From the NCBI GenBank assembly GCA_040387475.1, contig JAZKDT010000019.1:1-64000 (forward strand): 64,000 bases of DNA. Reading direction: 5' to 3'. The notes under the pieces were generated by a model. It did not search any database. It saw only the letters and a program-made list of their open reading frames with translations, and had not been told where the DNA came from. A program made the position numbers and the translations under genes. This document shows positions 1-8,824 of the stretch, piece by piece. The DNA comes from UBA4416 sp040387475. Its GTDB lineage: Bacteria; Bacteroidota; Bacteroidia; B-17B0; Aurantibacillaceae. The first letter of the stretch is position 1. Every line of letters starts with the position of its first letter.

Positions 1-618
1 CGTTATTTTTTTCCAAAAAAAGTATGGAGCTGGTCAAGTGATGATGTAGTTTTTTTAAACAAATCTTTTGGATGGTTGCCTGATTTTAAAGCAATTAATG
101 GGGGAAATATTTATTATTCTTTAATAAGAAATACGATCGCTAAACAAATGAAAACCGGTAAAAAGGTTTTGGTTACATTACAAGGTATTGGAATACCGGA
201 TTTTGTTAAAAAATTTATTGCCGAGCATAAAGACGTTTTTTGGTATTTGCGATTACACCCAAGATATCCGAATGACGTAGCGGAGGTTAAAAGCCTGCAT
301 GTGTTAAATCCTGACAACACGGATATGGATCTCTCTAATAAATTGTCTTTGTATGAATTATTAGCCGGAGTCGATTATCATATGACTTGTTTTTCGGGAA
401 GCGCCCTTGAAGCGGAACTTGCAGGAATAAAGAACATAATCTATGGAAATGACGGCGCAAGAAGTTACAAGGCTAAAATCAATTCGGGGCTATATGATTT
501 TGTGGACAATGAAAGGTCGCTCGAGTTGAGTTTAAACCATACTGATTCTATTACTCAAAGTGGTGACAGCATACAACCAGTTAATACGGAGGAGTTGATT
601 AAATCTGTGTTTAGTTAA
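1..618 (+). CDS. Glycan-locus GT-B-like protein, 5' end outside window
   Basis: The reading frame is open from base 1 to the TAA at 616-618, so this is the C-terminal part of a longer protein; the TTG at 76 is internal and not a start. The visible part contains an HPR motif near codon 86, a run around FSGSALEAELAG and a final segment resembling the C-terminal Rossmann half of GT-B capsule transferases. The gene at 7500-8822 shows the same layout (HPR, then S-x-x-x-E followed by a hydrophobic G-rich strand), so the two are probably distant paralogs. It lies 42 bases upstream of an acetyltransferase in the glycan locus. The family is not firmly identified; a role in surface polysaccharide synthesis is inferred from context. 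Confidence 0.6.
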   Translation, partial: RYFFPKKVWSWSSDDVVFLNKSFGWLPDFKAINGGNIYYSLIRNTIAKQMKTGKKVLVTLQGIGIPDFVKKFIAEHKDVFWYLRLHPRYPNDVAEVKSLHVLNPDNTDMDLSNKLSLYELLAGVDYHMTCFSGSALEAELAGIKNIIYGNDGARSYKAKINSGLYDFVDNERSLELSLNHTDSITQSGDSIQPVNTEELIKSVFS

Positions 619-660
619 TTAATATGTGTAAATGATTTGGCAACCCACAGATAAGTAACC

Positions 661-1404
661 ATGAAACATAAGATCATTAATTTATTTAGGAGAAACGGCA
701 CATCTACGTTTCGGGTGCATGCATCTGTTATAGAAAAAAATATACTGAAAGAAGGTAATATTGAAATCGAAGAAAAATCAGTTTTGGAAAATTCAAAGTT
801 AATGGGAAATATATCGATTAGTTCTCATGTGAATGTTACAAACAGTGTGTTGTCCGGAAAAATGAGTATTGGCGACCATTCAAAAATCATCGATGGCGTT
901 GAATTATATGGTACTATAACTGTTGGCAGATATACAAGTATTAACGGCCCAAATACGGATTTAAGAAGCCGACTTAATCCTATAACTATTGGAAATTTTT
1001 GTTCTATTGCCCGAAATGTTACATTCCAGGAATTTAATCATGATTTTACCCGCCTTACAAGCTATTTTGTTAATGCTAACATGCTTGGAAAGTCTACAAA
1101 AGAAGATATTGTATCTAAAGGACCCATTGTTTTAGCTCATGATGTTTGGATAGGAACGCATTCAGTTATTTTATCGGGAGTTACAATATCTACAGGAGCT
1201 GTAATTGCAGCTAATTCAGTAGTTACTGCAGATGTACCTCCCTATGCGATTGTTGGTGGCAATCCGGCAAAAGTAATAAAATACAGATTCGAAGATGATG
1301 TAATTTCGAAGCTTCTTGCATCTAAATGGTGGGATAAACCAGATAGCGAAATTATTGAAATATATAAAGCGTTCAACATTGACAATAGGAATTTTGACAA
1401 TTGA
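661..1404 (+). CDS. Left-handed beta-helix (hexapeptide) O-acetyltransferase, CatB-like
   Basis: This 247-residue protein has imperfect hexapeptide repeats from about residue 30 to 205, typical of acyltransferases that use acetyl-CoA as trimers. The CatB/xenobiotic acetyltransferase signature is present: a candidate catalytic His127 in FNHDF, HDVWIGTHSVILSG from about residue 160, and the closing PPYAIVGGNPAKVIKYRF. Such enzymes in glycan loci usually acetylate a sugar hydroxyl or an amino-sugar nitrogen. The N-terminal 60 residues also look repeat-like, giving a longer helix than in the short CatB enzymes. The stop TGA shares one base with the ATG of the next gene, which suggests translational coupling. 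The acceptor sugar is unknown. Confidence 0.85.
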   Translation: MKHKIINLFRRNGTSTFRVHASVIEKNILKEGNIEIEEKSVLENSKLMGNISISSHVNVTNSVLSGKMSIGDHSKIIDGVELYGTITVGRYTSINGPNTDLRSRLNPITIGNFCSIARNVTFQEFNHDFTRLTSYFVNANMLGKSTKEDIVSKGPIVLAHDVWIGTHSVILSGVTISTGAVIAANSVVTADVPPYAIVGGNPAKVIKYRFEDDVISKLLASKWWDKPDSEIIEIYKAFNIDNRNFDN

Positions 1405-2294
1405 TGGTAGTAAGTGTAGTCATACCTGTTTATAACCGTGAATTTGAATTAAGACGAGCCATACAAAGTGTTTTGAATCAAACGATATTTGATTTTGAAA
1501 TATTAGTTATAGATGACTATTCTGAAATTGACATACAGGCGATCATCATATCTTACAATGACAGCAGAATAAAATATTTTAGAGTTCCAAAAAAAGGTTA
1601 TGCCAATGTTTGTAGAAATATTGGTATAAACAGCGCATTAGGAAAATATGTGGCAATGCTGGACTCGGACGATGAGTGGATGCCACACCATTTAGAAAGC
1701 AAAATACGTTTCCTGGAAGAAAGAAATGCCGATGGTGTTTTTGGAAGTTGCTGCATCAATAATGAATTAAGAATTCTGGATAAGATCAGTCGACCTTTTC
1801 ATCATAATGAAAAAATGGTGAATTATTTATTGTCAGATGGTATGGCACCAACGCCAACTCACGTTTACAAAACCGATTGTGCCAAACATATTTTATGGGA
1901 TGAGTCGTTAAGGCGACATCAGGATTGGGATTTTAGTGTGAGATTTGCAAAAAATTATACATTCATTCCATGCTATGATATATCTTGCATTGTGCATTGG
2001 AAAGCAGGTGAAAGAAGAGAAGAACATTTGGATTCACTTATCAGCTTTATTAGCAAAAATCAAAAAGATATTATTCCCAAGTTATATTTTAACTATCACG
2101 CTCTGTTTTATAGAAATTTATCCACACGAATTGATATTGAAGAAAAATATAAAAGGCATTATAAACAGGAATGTTTAAGATATATCGAGGAGCTTAGTCT
2201 TGTTGATTTTTTATCAACGTTTGGTCATCAAAAAGGACCTTGGAAGCGTTTAATGTTGAGAATCGAATTTTTAATTCGTGTTTTATTTAAATAG
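1404..2294 (+). CDS. Family 2 glycosyltransferase
   Basis: This 296-residue protein has a GT-A fold. It opens with VSVVIPVYNRE, has the first nucleotide-binding Asp pair near residue 43 (IDDYS), and carries a metal-binding DSDD at residues 87-90. It would transfer a sugar from a nucleotide donor to a growing surface glycan on the cytoplasmic face. The ATG at 1404 overlaps the preceding stop by one base; a TTG three bases earlier would add one residue and is less likely. The stop is followed directly by the ATG of a second GT2 gene. Donor and acceptor cannot be read from the sequence. The C-terminal basic region (residues 260-296) may bind the membrane. Confidence 0.9.
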   Translation: MVVSVVIPVYNREFELRRAIQSVLNQTIFDFEILVIDDYSEIDIQAIIISYNDSRIKYFRVPKKGYANVCRNIGINSALGKYVAMLDSDDEWMPHHLESKIRFLEERNADGVFGSCCINNELRILDKISRPFHHNEKMVNYLLSDGMAPTPTHVYKTDCAKHILWDESLRRHQDWDFSVRFAKNYTFIPCYDISCIVHWKAGERREEHLDSLISFISKNQKDIIPKLYFNYHALFYRNLSTRIDIEEKYKRHYKQECLRYIEELSLVDFLSTFGHQKGPWKRLMLRIEFLIRVLFK

Positions 2295-3200
2295 ATGGCG
2301 GCAGGTTTAGTGTCGATATTAATGCCGTCTTACAACTGCCAAAATTATATTAGGCAAGCTATTGATAGTATTTTAAACCAAACGTATACTAATTTTGAAT
2401 TGCTTATTGCCGATGATTGTTCTACCGATAATACGAAGCAAATTATAGATTCGTATTCCGATATGAGGATAAAAAGATTTCATAATGAAAAGAATCTGGG
2501 ATATTTAAAAACTAGTAACTTGCTATTTAGGCAAGCATGTGGATACTATATTACCTTTCAGGATGCTGACGACTATTCAGATTTGAAACGAATTGAAATA
2601 TTAGTAGAGTATTTGGCAAATCATCCGGAAATAGATTGTATCGGATCAAATATTGTAAAAATAAGTGAAAACGGCGAGGTTATATCGGAATCAAACTATC
2701 CGTTAAAGCACTCGCAAATTATTGATCAGTTTTTGGATTTTAGAATAGTAATGACTGGCTCGGCGTTGATGATCAGAAGAAAGATAATGGATGAAGTTGG
2801 GGTTTATAATGACTATTTCGACAGAATTGGATCTGAGGATATTTATTGGTATTCATTGATTACAGATAAACATACGGTAGCCAATTTGCAACAGGCTTTA
2901 TACTACTATCGTTCAAATCCCACATCTGTATCGGTGTCTCATAAAAATCCAAAAGCATTTGTCGGACACGAATTAATTGTTTTAATGTTTAAAAAGCGGA
3001 AACAAAATAAGCCGGATTTTTTAAATTTAAAAGATTTCTCCAAAGTTGATAAGTATGTTGGGTTTTTGCTAGCCATTAAGAAGCAACAGGTAAGTCGGAT
3101 AAAGAGAGTCTTAACTTTTATCGGTCTTTACTTGAGAAGCCCTCTCGTCGGTGTTGAATTCACGGGTCAATTTGTAAGGAAAATAATTCATAATTTTTAA
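2295..3200 (+). CDS. Family 2 glycosyltransferase
   Basis: This 301-residue GT-A enzyme begins with GLVSILMPSYNC and has a nucleotide-binding DDCSTD near residues 40-45 and a metal-binding DADD at residues 90-93. The acidic GSEDIYWYS at about residue 180 matches the catalytic-base region of the family. It starts immediately after the stop of the preceding GT2 gene, with which it shares fold but not close sequence. It probably adds the next sugar of the same repeat unit. Its C-terminus is basic and hydrophobic. Family assignment is secure; the sugar is unknown. Confidence 0.9.
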   Translation: MAAGLVSILMPSYNCQNYIRQAIDSILNQTYTNFELLIADDCSTDNTKQIIDSYSDMRIKRFHNEKNLGYLKTSNLLFRQACGYYITFQDADDYSDLKRIEILVEYLANHPEIDCIGSNIVKISENGEVISESNYPLKHSQIIDQFLDFRIVMTGSALMIRRKIMDEVGVYNDYFDRIGSEDIYWYSLITDKHTVANLQQALYYYRSNPTSVSVSHKNPKAFVGHELIVLMFKKRKQNKPDFLNLKDFSKVDKYVGFLLAIKKQQVSRIKRVLTFIGLYLRSPLVGVEFTGQFVRKIIHNF

Positions 3201-3224
3201 AATGTTTAGTTCTTCAATAATTAT

Positions 3225-4445
3225 ATGATTCAGAAAAAAAAGTTGATCTTATTTACCAACTCTTTTCCTTATGGGAATTCTGAACCGTATTTACAAACCG
3301 AGATACCTTTTTTAGTAGAAGCATTTGATGAAATTTTCATTTTCCCTCTTAATATAAAAGGTAGTTTAAGCACCCCTTTACACAATAAGATAAAAATCAT
3401 TGATCATAGTCAATTTTCAAAACCCATAGCTATAAATTATACCACTATTTTCAAAGAGTTATATGTTGAACTTCCGAAGTTATTAAAGCTTCCGAACACT
3501 ATTAACCGTATCAAATATTTCAGCGCCTATTTAACCCATAAGTATAAACTGGCGCAAATAGCGATCGAGTGTGCCGGAATTGAAAAGCCAAAGGCTGGCG
3601 AGTCGGTTTATTTGTATTCATATTGGTTTAATGATTTGGCTGTTATAACAAGTTTTATTAAGCAAAGAGTGGGGCAGTGTATTTCTGTTTCAAGAGCCCA
3701 TGGTTTTGATTTGTTTGAAGAGCAATCATTAAATCATTATATTCCGTATCGACAATTACAGTTTAAGTATATAGATAAAATAGTAAGTGTATCTAAAAGA
3801 GGGGAGATTTATCTAAAACGACATTTCCCAAAAAATGGACCTAAAATCTCGGTTAGTTATTTAGGAACAGTTAATAGCTCATTTATTCAAAAGGATATGA
3901 GCGACACATTCACAATAGCAACGTGTTCCATTATTAGAAGTATAAAACGCCTCGATCTGTTAGTTGAAATTTTAAAAAACGTAGTTCATCATGTTGTCTG
4001 GCATGTTATAGGAAACGGACACGTATTGAATGACCTCAAAGAAAAATGCAGGGAATTGCCAGCGCATATTCATGTAGTGTTTCACGATTATTTGAGTCAG
4101 ACAGAATTATATGAGTTTTATAAAAACACACCCATTAATTTATTTTGTAGCGTAAGCTCGTCAGAAGGGTTGCCTGTTAGTATAATGGAAGCAATTAGTT
4201 TTGGCATCCCGGTTATGAGTACCGATGTGGGCGGCTGCTCAGAAATATGCAATGAAAAAACAGGTTTTTTGATTCCTAAAGATTTCGAGCCAAAAAAAGT
4301 TGCTGCACAAATGGACGAATTTAGATTTTCTGAAAAAAATACATTAAAGTTCAGGTCAGAAGTGAAGAATTTTTGGGAAACTAATTTTTCGGCACATAAA
4401 AACTACCCCGATTTTGTAAATAAAATGCTTTTAAATAATGGATAA
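3225..4445 (+). CDS. GT-B (family 4) glycosyltransferase
   Basis: This 406-residue protein is a retaining GT-B enzyme. The second Rossmann domain carries the E-x7-E motif with Glu314 and Glu322 in SSEGLPVSIMEAISFGIP, preceded by HVIGNGHVLNDL (about residue 262) and followed by the STDVGG loop. The first domain includes the interdomain SRAHGFDLFEE stretch near residue 160. It should transfer a nucleotide-activated sugar to a lipid-linked glycan. It overlaps the next gene by eight bases (4438-4445), so the two are almost certainly co-translated. The donor is not identifiable. Confidence 0.88.
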   Translation: MIQKKKLILFTNSFPYGNSEPYLQTEIPFLVEAFDEIFIFPLNIKGSLSTPLHNKIKIIDHSQFSKPIAINYTTIFKELYVELPKLLKLPNTINRIKYFSAYLTHKYKLAQIAIECAGIEKPKAGESVYLYSYWFNDLAVITSFIKQRVGQCISVSRAHGFDLFEEQSLNHYIPYRQLQFKYIDKIVSVSKRGEIYLKRHFPKNGPKISVSYLGTVNSSFIQKDMSDTFTIATCSIIRSIKRLDLLVEILKNVVHHVVWHVIGNGHVLNDLKEKCRELPAHIHVVFHDYLSQTELYEFYKNTPINLFCSVSSSEGLPVSIMEAISFGIPVMSTDVGGCSEICNEKTGFLIPKDFEPKKVAAQMDEFRFSEKNTLKFRSEVKNFWETNFSAHKNYPDFVNKMLLNNG

Positions 4446-5202
4446 CAGTTTCCAATTTAGTTTTATTATACAGGCACGATCTGGTTCAACCAGGTTGCCA
4501 AATAAAATGAACTTGCCTTTTTATAAGGATCAGACATTGCTCGATATTATTATAATGCAGTTGTTAAAGCAATTTTCTCACAGTCAGATAATATTGGCAA
4601 CAACCAATCACCAAAAAGATGATAGCATTGTAGAAACGGGAAATAAATATAAGGTAAAAATCTATCGCGGAGACGAAGATAATGTACTCAATAGATTTAT
4701 TGAAGCGGCGACTTTTTTCAAAGTTGAAAATATTATCAGGGTGTGTGCTGATAACCCTTTCATTATCAATGAATTTATTCAGCAGCTTATTTACAAATTC
4801 ACATCGCAACCGGTTGATTATTTAAGTTTTCAAACTCATGATCTTACGCCAAGCATAAAAACTCATTTTGGTTTTTTTACCGAAATCACTACTTTAAAAA
4901 CATTAACCGCTGTGAGCAAACAAACACAGGATAAATTGTATATAGAGCATGTGACCAACTATATTTATGCCAATCCGCAAATATATAGTTTGAAATTTGA
5001 ACCAATCCCCGTGGAAATTGAAAAAGCAAATATCCGCTTAACGGTTGATACTTTAGACGATTTTAATGTTTGTAAACAGATTTATAGCCATCTAATAACG
5101 ACGAATAGCGAGATTAGTCCAAAAAATATTATTAAATTTATAGAAAACAATGATTATTTAAAAGAGGTTATGTTGAATCAAATTAATTTGAACAAAAAAT
5201 GA
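4438..5202 (+). CDS. SpsF-like cytidylyltransferase (CMP-nonulosonate activation candidate)
   Basis: This 254-residue nucleotidyltransferase has the CTP-binding signature IIQARSGSTRLPNK at residues 10-23, the ATTNHQKDD loop near residue 57 and RVCADNPFI near residue 100, where a metal ligand is expected. This is the SpsF/CMP-KDO/CMP-Neu synthetase superfamily (CTP_transf_3); the QARxGSTRLP form points to the SpsF branch rather than classical NeuA. It overlaps the upstream glycosyltransferase by eight bases and the NeuB-like gene by four. Together with the synthase and phosphatase downstream it probably activates a nonulosonic acid as its CMP derivative. The substrate is inferred from neighbours only. 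Confidence 0.8.
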   Translation: MDNSFQFSFIIQARSGSTRLPNKMNLPFYKDQTLLDIIIMQLLKQFSHSQIILATTNHQKDDSIVETGNKYKVKIYRGDEDNVLNRFIEAATFFKVENIIRVCADNPFIINEFIQQLIYKFTSQPVDYLSFQTHDLTPSIKTHFGFFTEITTLKTLTAVSKQTQDKLYIEHVTNYIYANPQIYSLKFEPIPVEIEKANIRLTVDTLDDFNVCKQIYSHLITTNSEISPKNIIKFIENNDYLKEVMLNQINLNKK

Positions 5203-6242
5203 TAAATCACACTTATATTATTGGTGAAATTGGACAAAATCATAATGGATCTGTAGATCTGGCTAAATTAATTGTCGACGCTGCCGCAAGACCCATACAC
5301 GAAGATTTGTTTGGACTCCAGTTAAAAGCAATGGACGCCGTTAAGCTCACCAAGCGAGATTTAGGACAGGAATTATCAAAAACACAGATGGATGCCCCTT
5401 ACGCCAGCGTTCACTCGTTTGGTAAAACGTATGGTGAGCATAGAGCTGTATTGGAACTGAATGATGAACAACATTTTGAAGTTTATAAGCACGCGAAAAA
5501 TTTAGGTCTGGATTTTGTTGAAACGCTTTGCGCTGTGGGTTGTTTATCTATGCTTAAATTATTTACACCCGACCGATTAAAAGTAGCAAGTCGGGATTTA
5601 ACGAATTTGCCCTTGTTAACCGCCTTGGCAGAAACTAAAATTCCTATCATCGTGTCTACTGGTATGGCCGGAAAACAGGAGTTAGACAACGCCATCAACG
5701 TTATAACCAAATACAACTCTAATTTATCCATTTTACATTGCGTGTCGCAGTACCCAACCCAACCCCAAAACGTTAATTTAAAAACGATTAGCTATTTGCA
5801 GAAAAATTATCCGCAATTTGTTATCGGATATTCTGACCATACAATCGGTATTTCCACTCCAACCGCTGCTGTTGCAATGGGCGCAAAAATTATCGAAAAA
5901 CATATCACGCTTGATAGGAAAATGAAAGGAACTGATCAAGCCGGCTCGCTCGGTATCGATGGTATCAATCGCATGGTTCGTGATATAAGAGTAATGGAAA
6001 TGTCGTTAGGCAAGGAAGAAATTTTTATTGAAGAAGGAGTGAAGTCTTCTCGTGTTAAATTAGAACGCTCCATTGCATCCAACCGATTTATCAAGGCAGG
6101 TGATGTTATTACTGAAAATGACATACATATGTTGTCGCCCGGCGATGGCTGCAAATGGGCCGATAAAAATATGATAGTTGGTAAAGTTGCTGCTAATGAT
6201 ATACCCCAAAATGAAATTATTTATTTAAAACTAGTAAAATAA
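5199..6242 (+). CDS. neuB: NeuB-family nonulosonic acid synthase
   Basis: This 347-residue protein condenses phosphoenolpyruvate with a hexose or hexosamine to form a nine-carbon 2-keto acid. It opens with YIIGEIGQNHNG, has the TIM-barrel motifs VASRDLTN and STGM, then YSDHTIGIS and EKHITLDRKMKGTDQAGSL, and ends with a C-terminal SAF (antifreeze-like) domain from about residue 285 that caps the active site of the partner subunit. The insertion around residues 45-85 (LTKRDLGQELSKTQ...) is seen in the SpsE-like branch. The start overlaps the cytidylyltransferase stop as ATGA, and the stop shares a base with the next ATG. Whether it uses a phosphorylated hexose or a free hexosamine is not certain, but the nearby phosphatase favours the phosphorylated route. 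Confidence 0.88.
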   Translation: MINHTYIIGEIGQNHNGSVDLAKLIVDAAARPIHEDLFGLQLKAMDAVKLTKRDLGQELSKTQMDAPYASVHSFGKTYGEHRAVLELNDEQHFEVYKHAKNLGLDFVETLCAVGCLSMLKLFTPDRLKVASRDLTNLPLLTALAETKIPIIVSTGMAGKQELDNAINVITKYNSNLSILHCVSQYPTQPQNVNLKTISYLQKNYPQFVIGYSDHTIGISTPTAAVAMGAKIIEKHITLDRKMKGTDQAGSLGIDGINRMVRDIRVMEMSLGKEEIFIEEGVKSSRVKLERSIASNRFIKAGDVITENDIHMLSPGDGCKWADKNMIVGKVAANDIPQNEIIYLKLVK

Positions 6243-6997
6243 TGAGTGATAAAATTGAAGTTAAAACTATTGCCTCAAATCAAGAAATAGTTAATAGAGA
6301 AGGGTTAACAAATCTTTATAAAAGTTCGCCAATTCCTGAGAATGAAAAAGTAACAAACAGCGCCTTATTTGTTAAACGACAAGAATTGAGTAAAATTCTA
6401 TTTTTAAATCATATCTATCAAAAAATAGTCGATACGCATGGTATTGTCATTGAATTTGGCGTAAGATGGGGGCAAAATTTAGTTACACTTACTAATCTTA
6501 GAGGTATTTATGAGCCATTTAATTACGGTAGAAAGATTGTAGGCTTTGATACTTTTGAGGGCTTTGTAAACGTTGATAAATTGGATGGTGATCATTCTAT
6601 TATCAAGAATGGTGCTTTTTCCGTAACCCAAAACTATGAAACTTTTTTAGCTGATGTTTTGCAATCTCATCATAATGAGTCACCGCTAAATCACATTCAA
6701 AAAAACTTTATTTTTAAAGGCGATGCTGTGATTCAATTTAAAAAATATTTAAGCCAGCATCCCGAAACCCTGGTTTCATTTGCATATTTTGATTTTGATA
6801 TTTATCAGCCAACCAAAGAGTGTTTGGAAATGTTGCTTCCCGTAATGCCCAAAGGTGCAATTATCGGATTTGACGAATTATTAGACCCGCAGTTTCCCGG
6901 CGAAACAATTGCTTTTAAAGAAATTATTAAAATCCGCGAATGTAAATTGTACAAAAATCCGTTCGGCGGCATTCAATCTTATATAATACTCGAATAA
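6242..6997 (+). CDS. TylF/MycF-like sugar O-methyltransferase
   Basis: This 251-residue class I SAM methyltransferase has motif I VIEFGVRWGQNL at residues 69-80 and GFDTFEGF at 101-108. The metal-binding acidic strand is AYFDFDIYQPT (Asp184, Asp186), followed by KGAIIGFDEL with Asp211. These three Asp residues match the Mg2+ site of TylF/MycF-type macrolide sugar O-methyltransferases. It sits between the nonulosonate synthase and the HAD phosphatase with one-base overlaps on both sides, so it probably methylates a hydroxyl on the sugar made by this module or on the finished glycan. The fold is clear; the substrate is inferred. Confidence 0.8.
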   Translation: MSDKIEVKTIASNQEIVNREGLTNLYKSSPIPENEKVTNSALFVKRQELSKILFLNHIYQKIVDTHGIVIEFGVRWGQNLVTLTNLRGIYEPFNYGRKIVGFDTFEGFVNVDKLDGDHSIIKNGAFSVTQNYETFLADVLQSHHNESPLNHIQKNFIFKGDAVIQFKKYLSQHPETLVSFAYFDFDIYQPTKECLEMLLPVMPKGAIIGFDELLDPQFPGETIAFKEIIKIRECKLYKNPFGGIQSYIILE

Positions 6998-7500
6998 TGA
7001 AGGGTTTACCAAAACTTATTATAACGGATATTGACGGCGTTTGGACTGATGGTGGAATGTATTATGACCAAACGGGCAATGAATGGAAAAAGTTTAATAC
7101 ATCTGATAGTGCAGGCATTTTGTTTTGTAGAAAACTAAATATTCCTGTTTGTATTATTACTGGCGAAGATACTGAGATTGTAGCACGCCGAGCTAATAAA
7201 TTAAAAATCGATTTTTTGTATCAGGGTATTTCCAATAAGCTTGAAGTAGCAAATACATTATGTCAGAAAATGAATATTACCCTGGCAGATGTAGCTTATA
7301 TAGGTGATGACCTTGGTGATTTAAAATTGCTACAAGCGGTAGGATTTTCTTGTGCGCCGGCTAATGCGCCCAAATATATTCAAAACAAGGTTCACTATGT
7401 AACTTTATTAAAAGGTGGCGAAGGTGCTTTTCGAGAATTTATTGAATATATTGTTGGTTTAAATATGTCGATGGAAAATCTGGTGGAGTCAGTTACATAA
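6997..7500 (+). CDS. KdsC/YrbI-type HAD phosphatase (sugar-acid phosphate phosphatase)
   Basis: This 167-residue capless C0 HAD enzyme has the nucleophile motif ITDIDGVWTDGG (Asp11, Asp13), the motif II Thr55 in CIITGED, the motif III Lys81 and the motif IV IGDDLGDL (Asp104-Asp105). This family hydrolyses KDO-8-phosphate or the 9-phosphates of KDN and N-acetylneuraminate. Because it is coupled to a NeuB-like synthase and a cytidylyltransferase rather than to kdsA/kdsB, a nonulosonate-9-phosphate is the more likely substrate, as in the KDN pathway of Bacteroides thetaiotaomicron. The final 20 residues (LNMSMENLVESVT) are the usual C-terminal tail that reaches the neighbouring subunit. Confidence 0.87.
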   Translation: MKGLPKLIITDIDGVWTDGGMYYDQTGNEWKKFNTSDSAGILFCRKLNIPVCIITGEDTEIVARRANKLKIDFLYQGISNKLEVANTLCQKMNITLADVAYIGDDLGDLKLLQAVGFSCAPANAPKYIQNKVHYVTLLKGGEGAFREFIEYIVGLNMSMENLVESVT

Positions 7501-8822
7501 TGTACACATCCTTTTCGGTTTGTTTTACCTTTTTTAAATTTTGGATTATTTATTTATGCAATAAAAAACCTTATTCTAAAAATCAACACGCAGCATTTAA
7601 TTTATTTCAACCCACCTTTCGAATTCCCCAGTCAGAAAGACATTCTGTTTTTTTAGTCCCAAAGAAATATATAAGTTTTTTGAGGTTACTTTTTTCTCCA
7701 GTTAGTTCAACTGGTTTTCAGAAAACAAGTGACGGAAGAACCTATATTTACGACAATAGCAGATCGGGTTTTTTACAGAGAGCGGAATATGTCAGTTATT
7801 TTTCGGGAGAGCAGGTGAATGGTGGTATTTATAAAGGTGAACTCGCTTTTTGCTCATCGATATTGGATTCAGTTGTTGTATTTGTATGTGCGCTTTTGTT
7901 CATGCCACTACTATTTATCCACAGCCTGTTTAAATTAGATAAAGCGCCATATGCCACCCTATTTAAAGAGATATTGGAAACAATCAATCTTGTGAAAATT
8001 TGTCGCAAAAACAACATTAACACTATTTTTTGGTTTTCTATATATGAAAAAGACTCAAACCTTGGTACGTTGATTTTACAGAATTATGGCATACAAATTA
8101 ATAAAATTCCTTCGGAGGTGCCATTAGCGATCTGGAATAAAATTATTATTGCAGATAAACTATGCGTTTGCATGGGTTATCAATTTGACGAAATTGAATT
8201 TTATAAAGATTCCATTTTTGTTAATGAATTTGATTTGTGGGGGCCTGAAAGGGTACTCGATAATATTGGTAAATATAGTGTTGCTGTTCCGGTGCACAAA
8301 CACACTATCGGGTTTTATTCAACCGGAGCCTGGATTAGAAAATTAGAAAACCATGCGGATCAGGGATTGGATATGGTTGCAATGGAAGAATCGGTTAAAC
8401 AAACGGTCAAAAAGTTTTGCATTAAAAACACCGCGTATAAATTTATTGTTTTTTTACACCCGCGTGAACGCTCCCCGAAATATTTGGAAAGAACGTTGAA
8501 AAAATACCAGGACGATTTTAGCGGAGTAGATTATGAAATTCTTGACGCTTCACTAAATTCTTCTAATTCCTTTGAATGTGTGGATCTGGCAGTTGCCTTT
8601 CAATCTACGATAGTATATGAGCGGTTATATTATGGATTTAAAACGCTTTTAATGCCTATTGGTTCAAAATCATTTCCCGTGGAAAAAAGCACCATCGAAA
8701 ATATCTGCGCTTTTAATGAAGAGACACTGTTTGAAAAGATCACCACGAACAGCGGGTTAACTAACACCGAATTTTTTAAGAAAAACCGGATTAATCATTT
8801 AGCAAAATTTTTATATAATTAA
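7500..8822 (+). CDS. Glycan-locus protein, GT-B-like, family unassigned
   Basis: This 440-residue protein has one strongly hydrophobic segment at about residues 123-144. The C-terminal half resembles a Rossmann domain: FLHPRERSPKY near residue 320, then CVDLAVAFQSTIVYERLYYG and a glycine-rich strand. The HPR plus S-x-x-x-E arrangement is reminiscent of polysialyl- and CDP-glycerol-type capsule transferases and matches the partial gene at 1-618. It starts on the last base of the phosphatase stop (TAATG) and ends two bases before asnB. A role in transferring or polymerising the nonulosonic acid is a reasonable inference, but I do not recognise the family with confidence. Confidence 0.6.
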   Translation: MYTSFSVCFTFFKFWIIYLCNKKPYSKNQHAAFNLFQPTFRIPQSERHSVFLVPKKYISFLRLLFSPVSSTGFQKTSDGRTYIYDNSRSGFLQRAEYVSYFSGEQVNGGIYKGELAFCSSILDSVVVFVCALLFMPLLFIHSLFKLDKAPYATLFKEILETINLVKICRKNNINTIFWFSIYEKDSNLGTLILQNYGIQINKIPSEVPLAIWNKIIIADKLCVCMGYQFDEIEFYKDSIFVNEFDLWGPERVLDNIGKYSVAVPVHKHTIGFYSTGAWIRKLENHADQGLDMVAMEESVKQTVKKFCIKNTAYKFIVFLHPRERSPKYLERTLKKYQDDFSGVDYEILDASLNSSNSFECVDLAVAFQSTIVYERLYYGFKTLLMPIGSKSFPVEKSTIENICAFNEETLFEKITTNSGLTNTEFFKKNRINHLAKFLYN

Positions 8823-8824
8823 TT

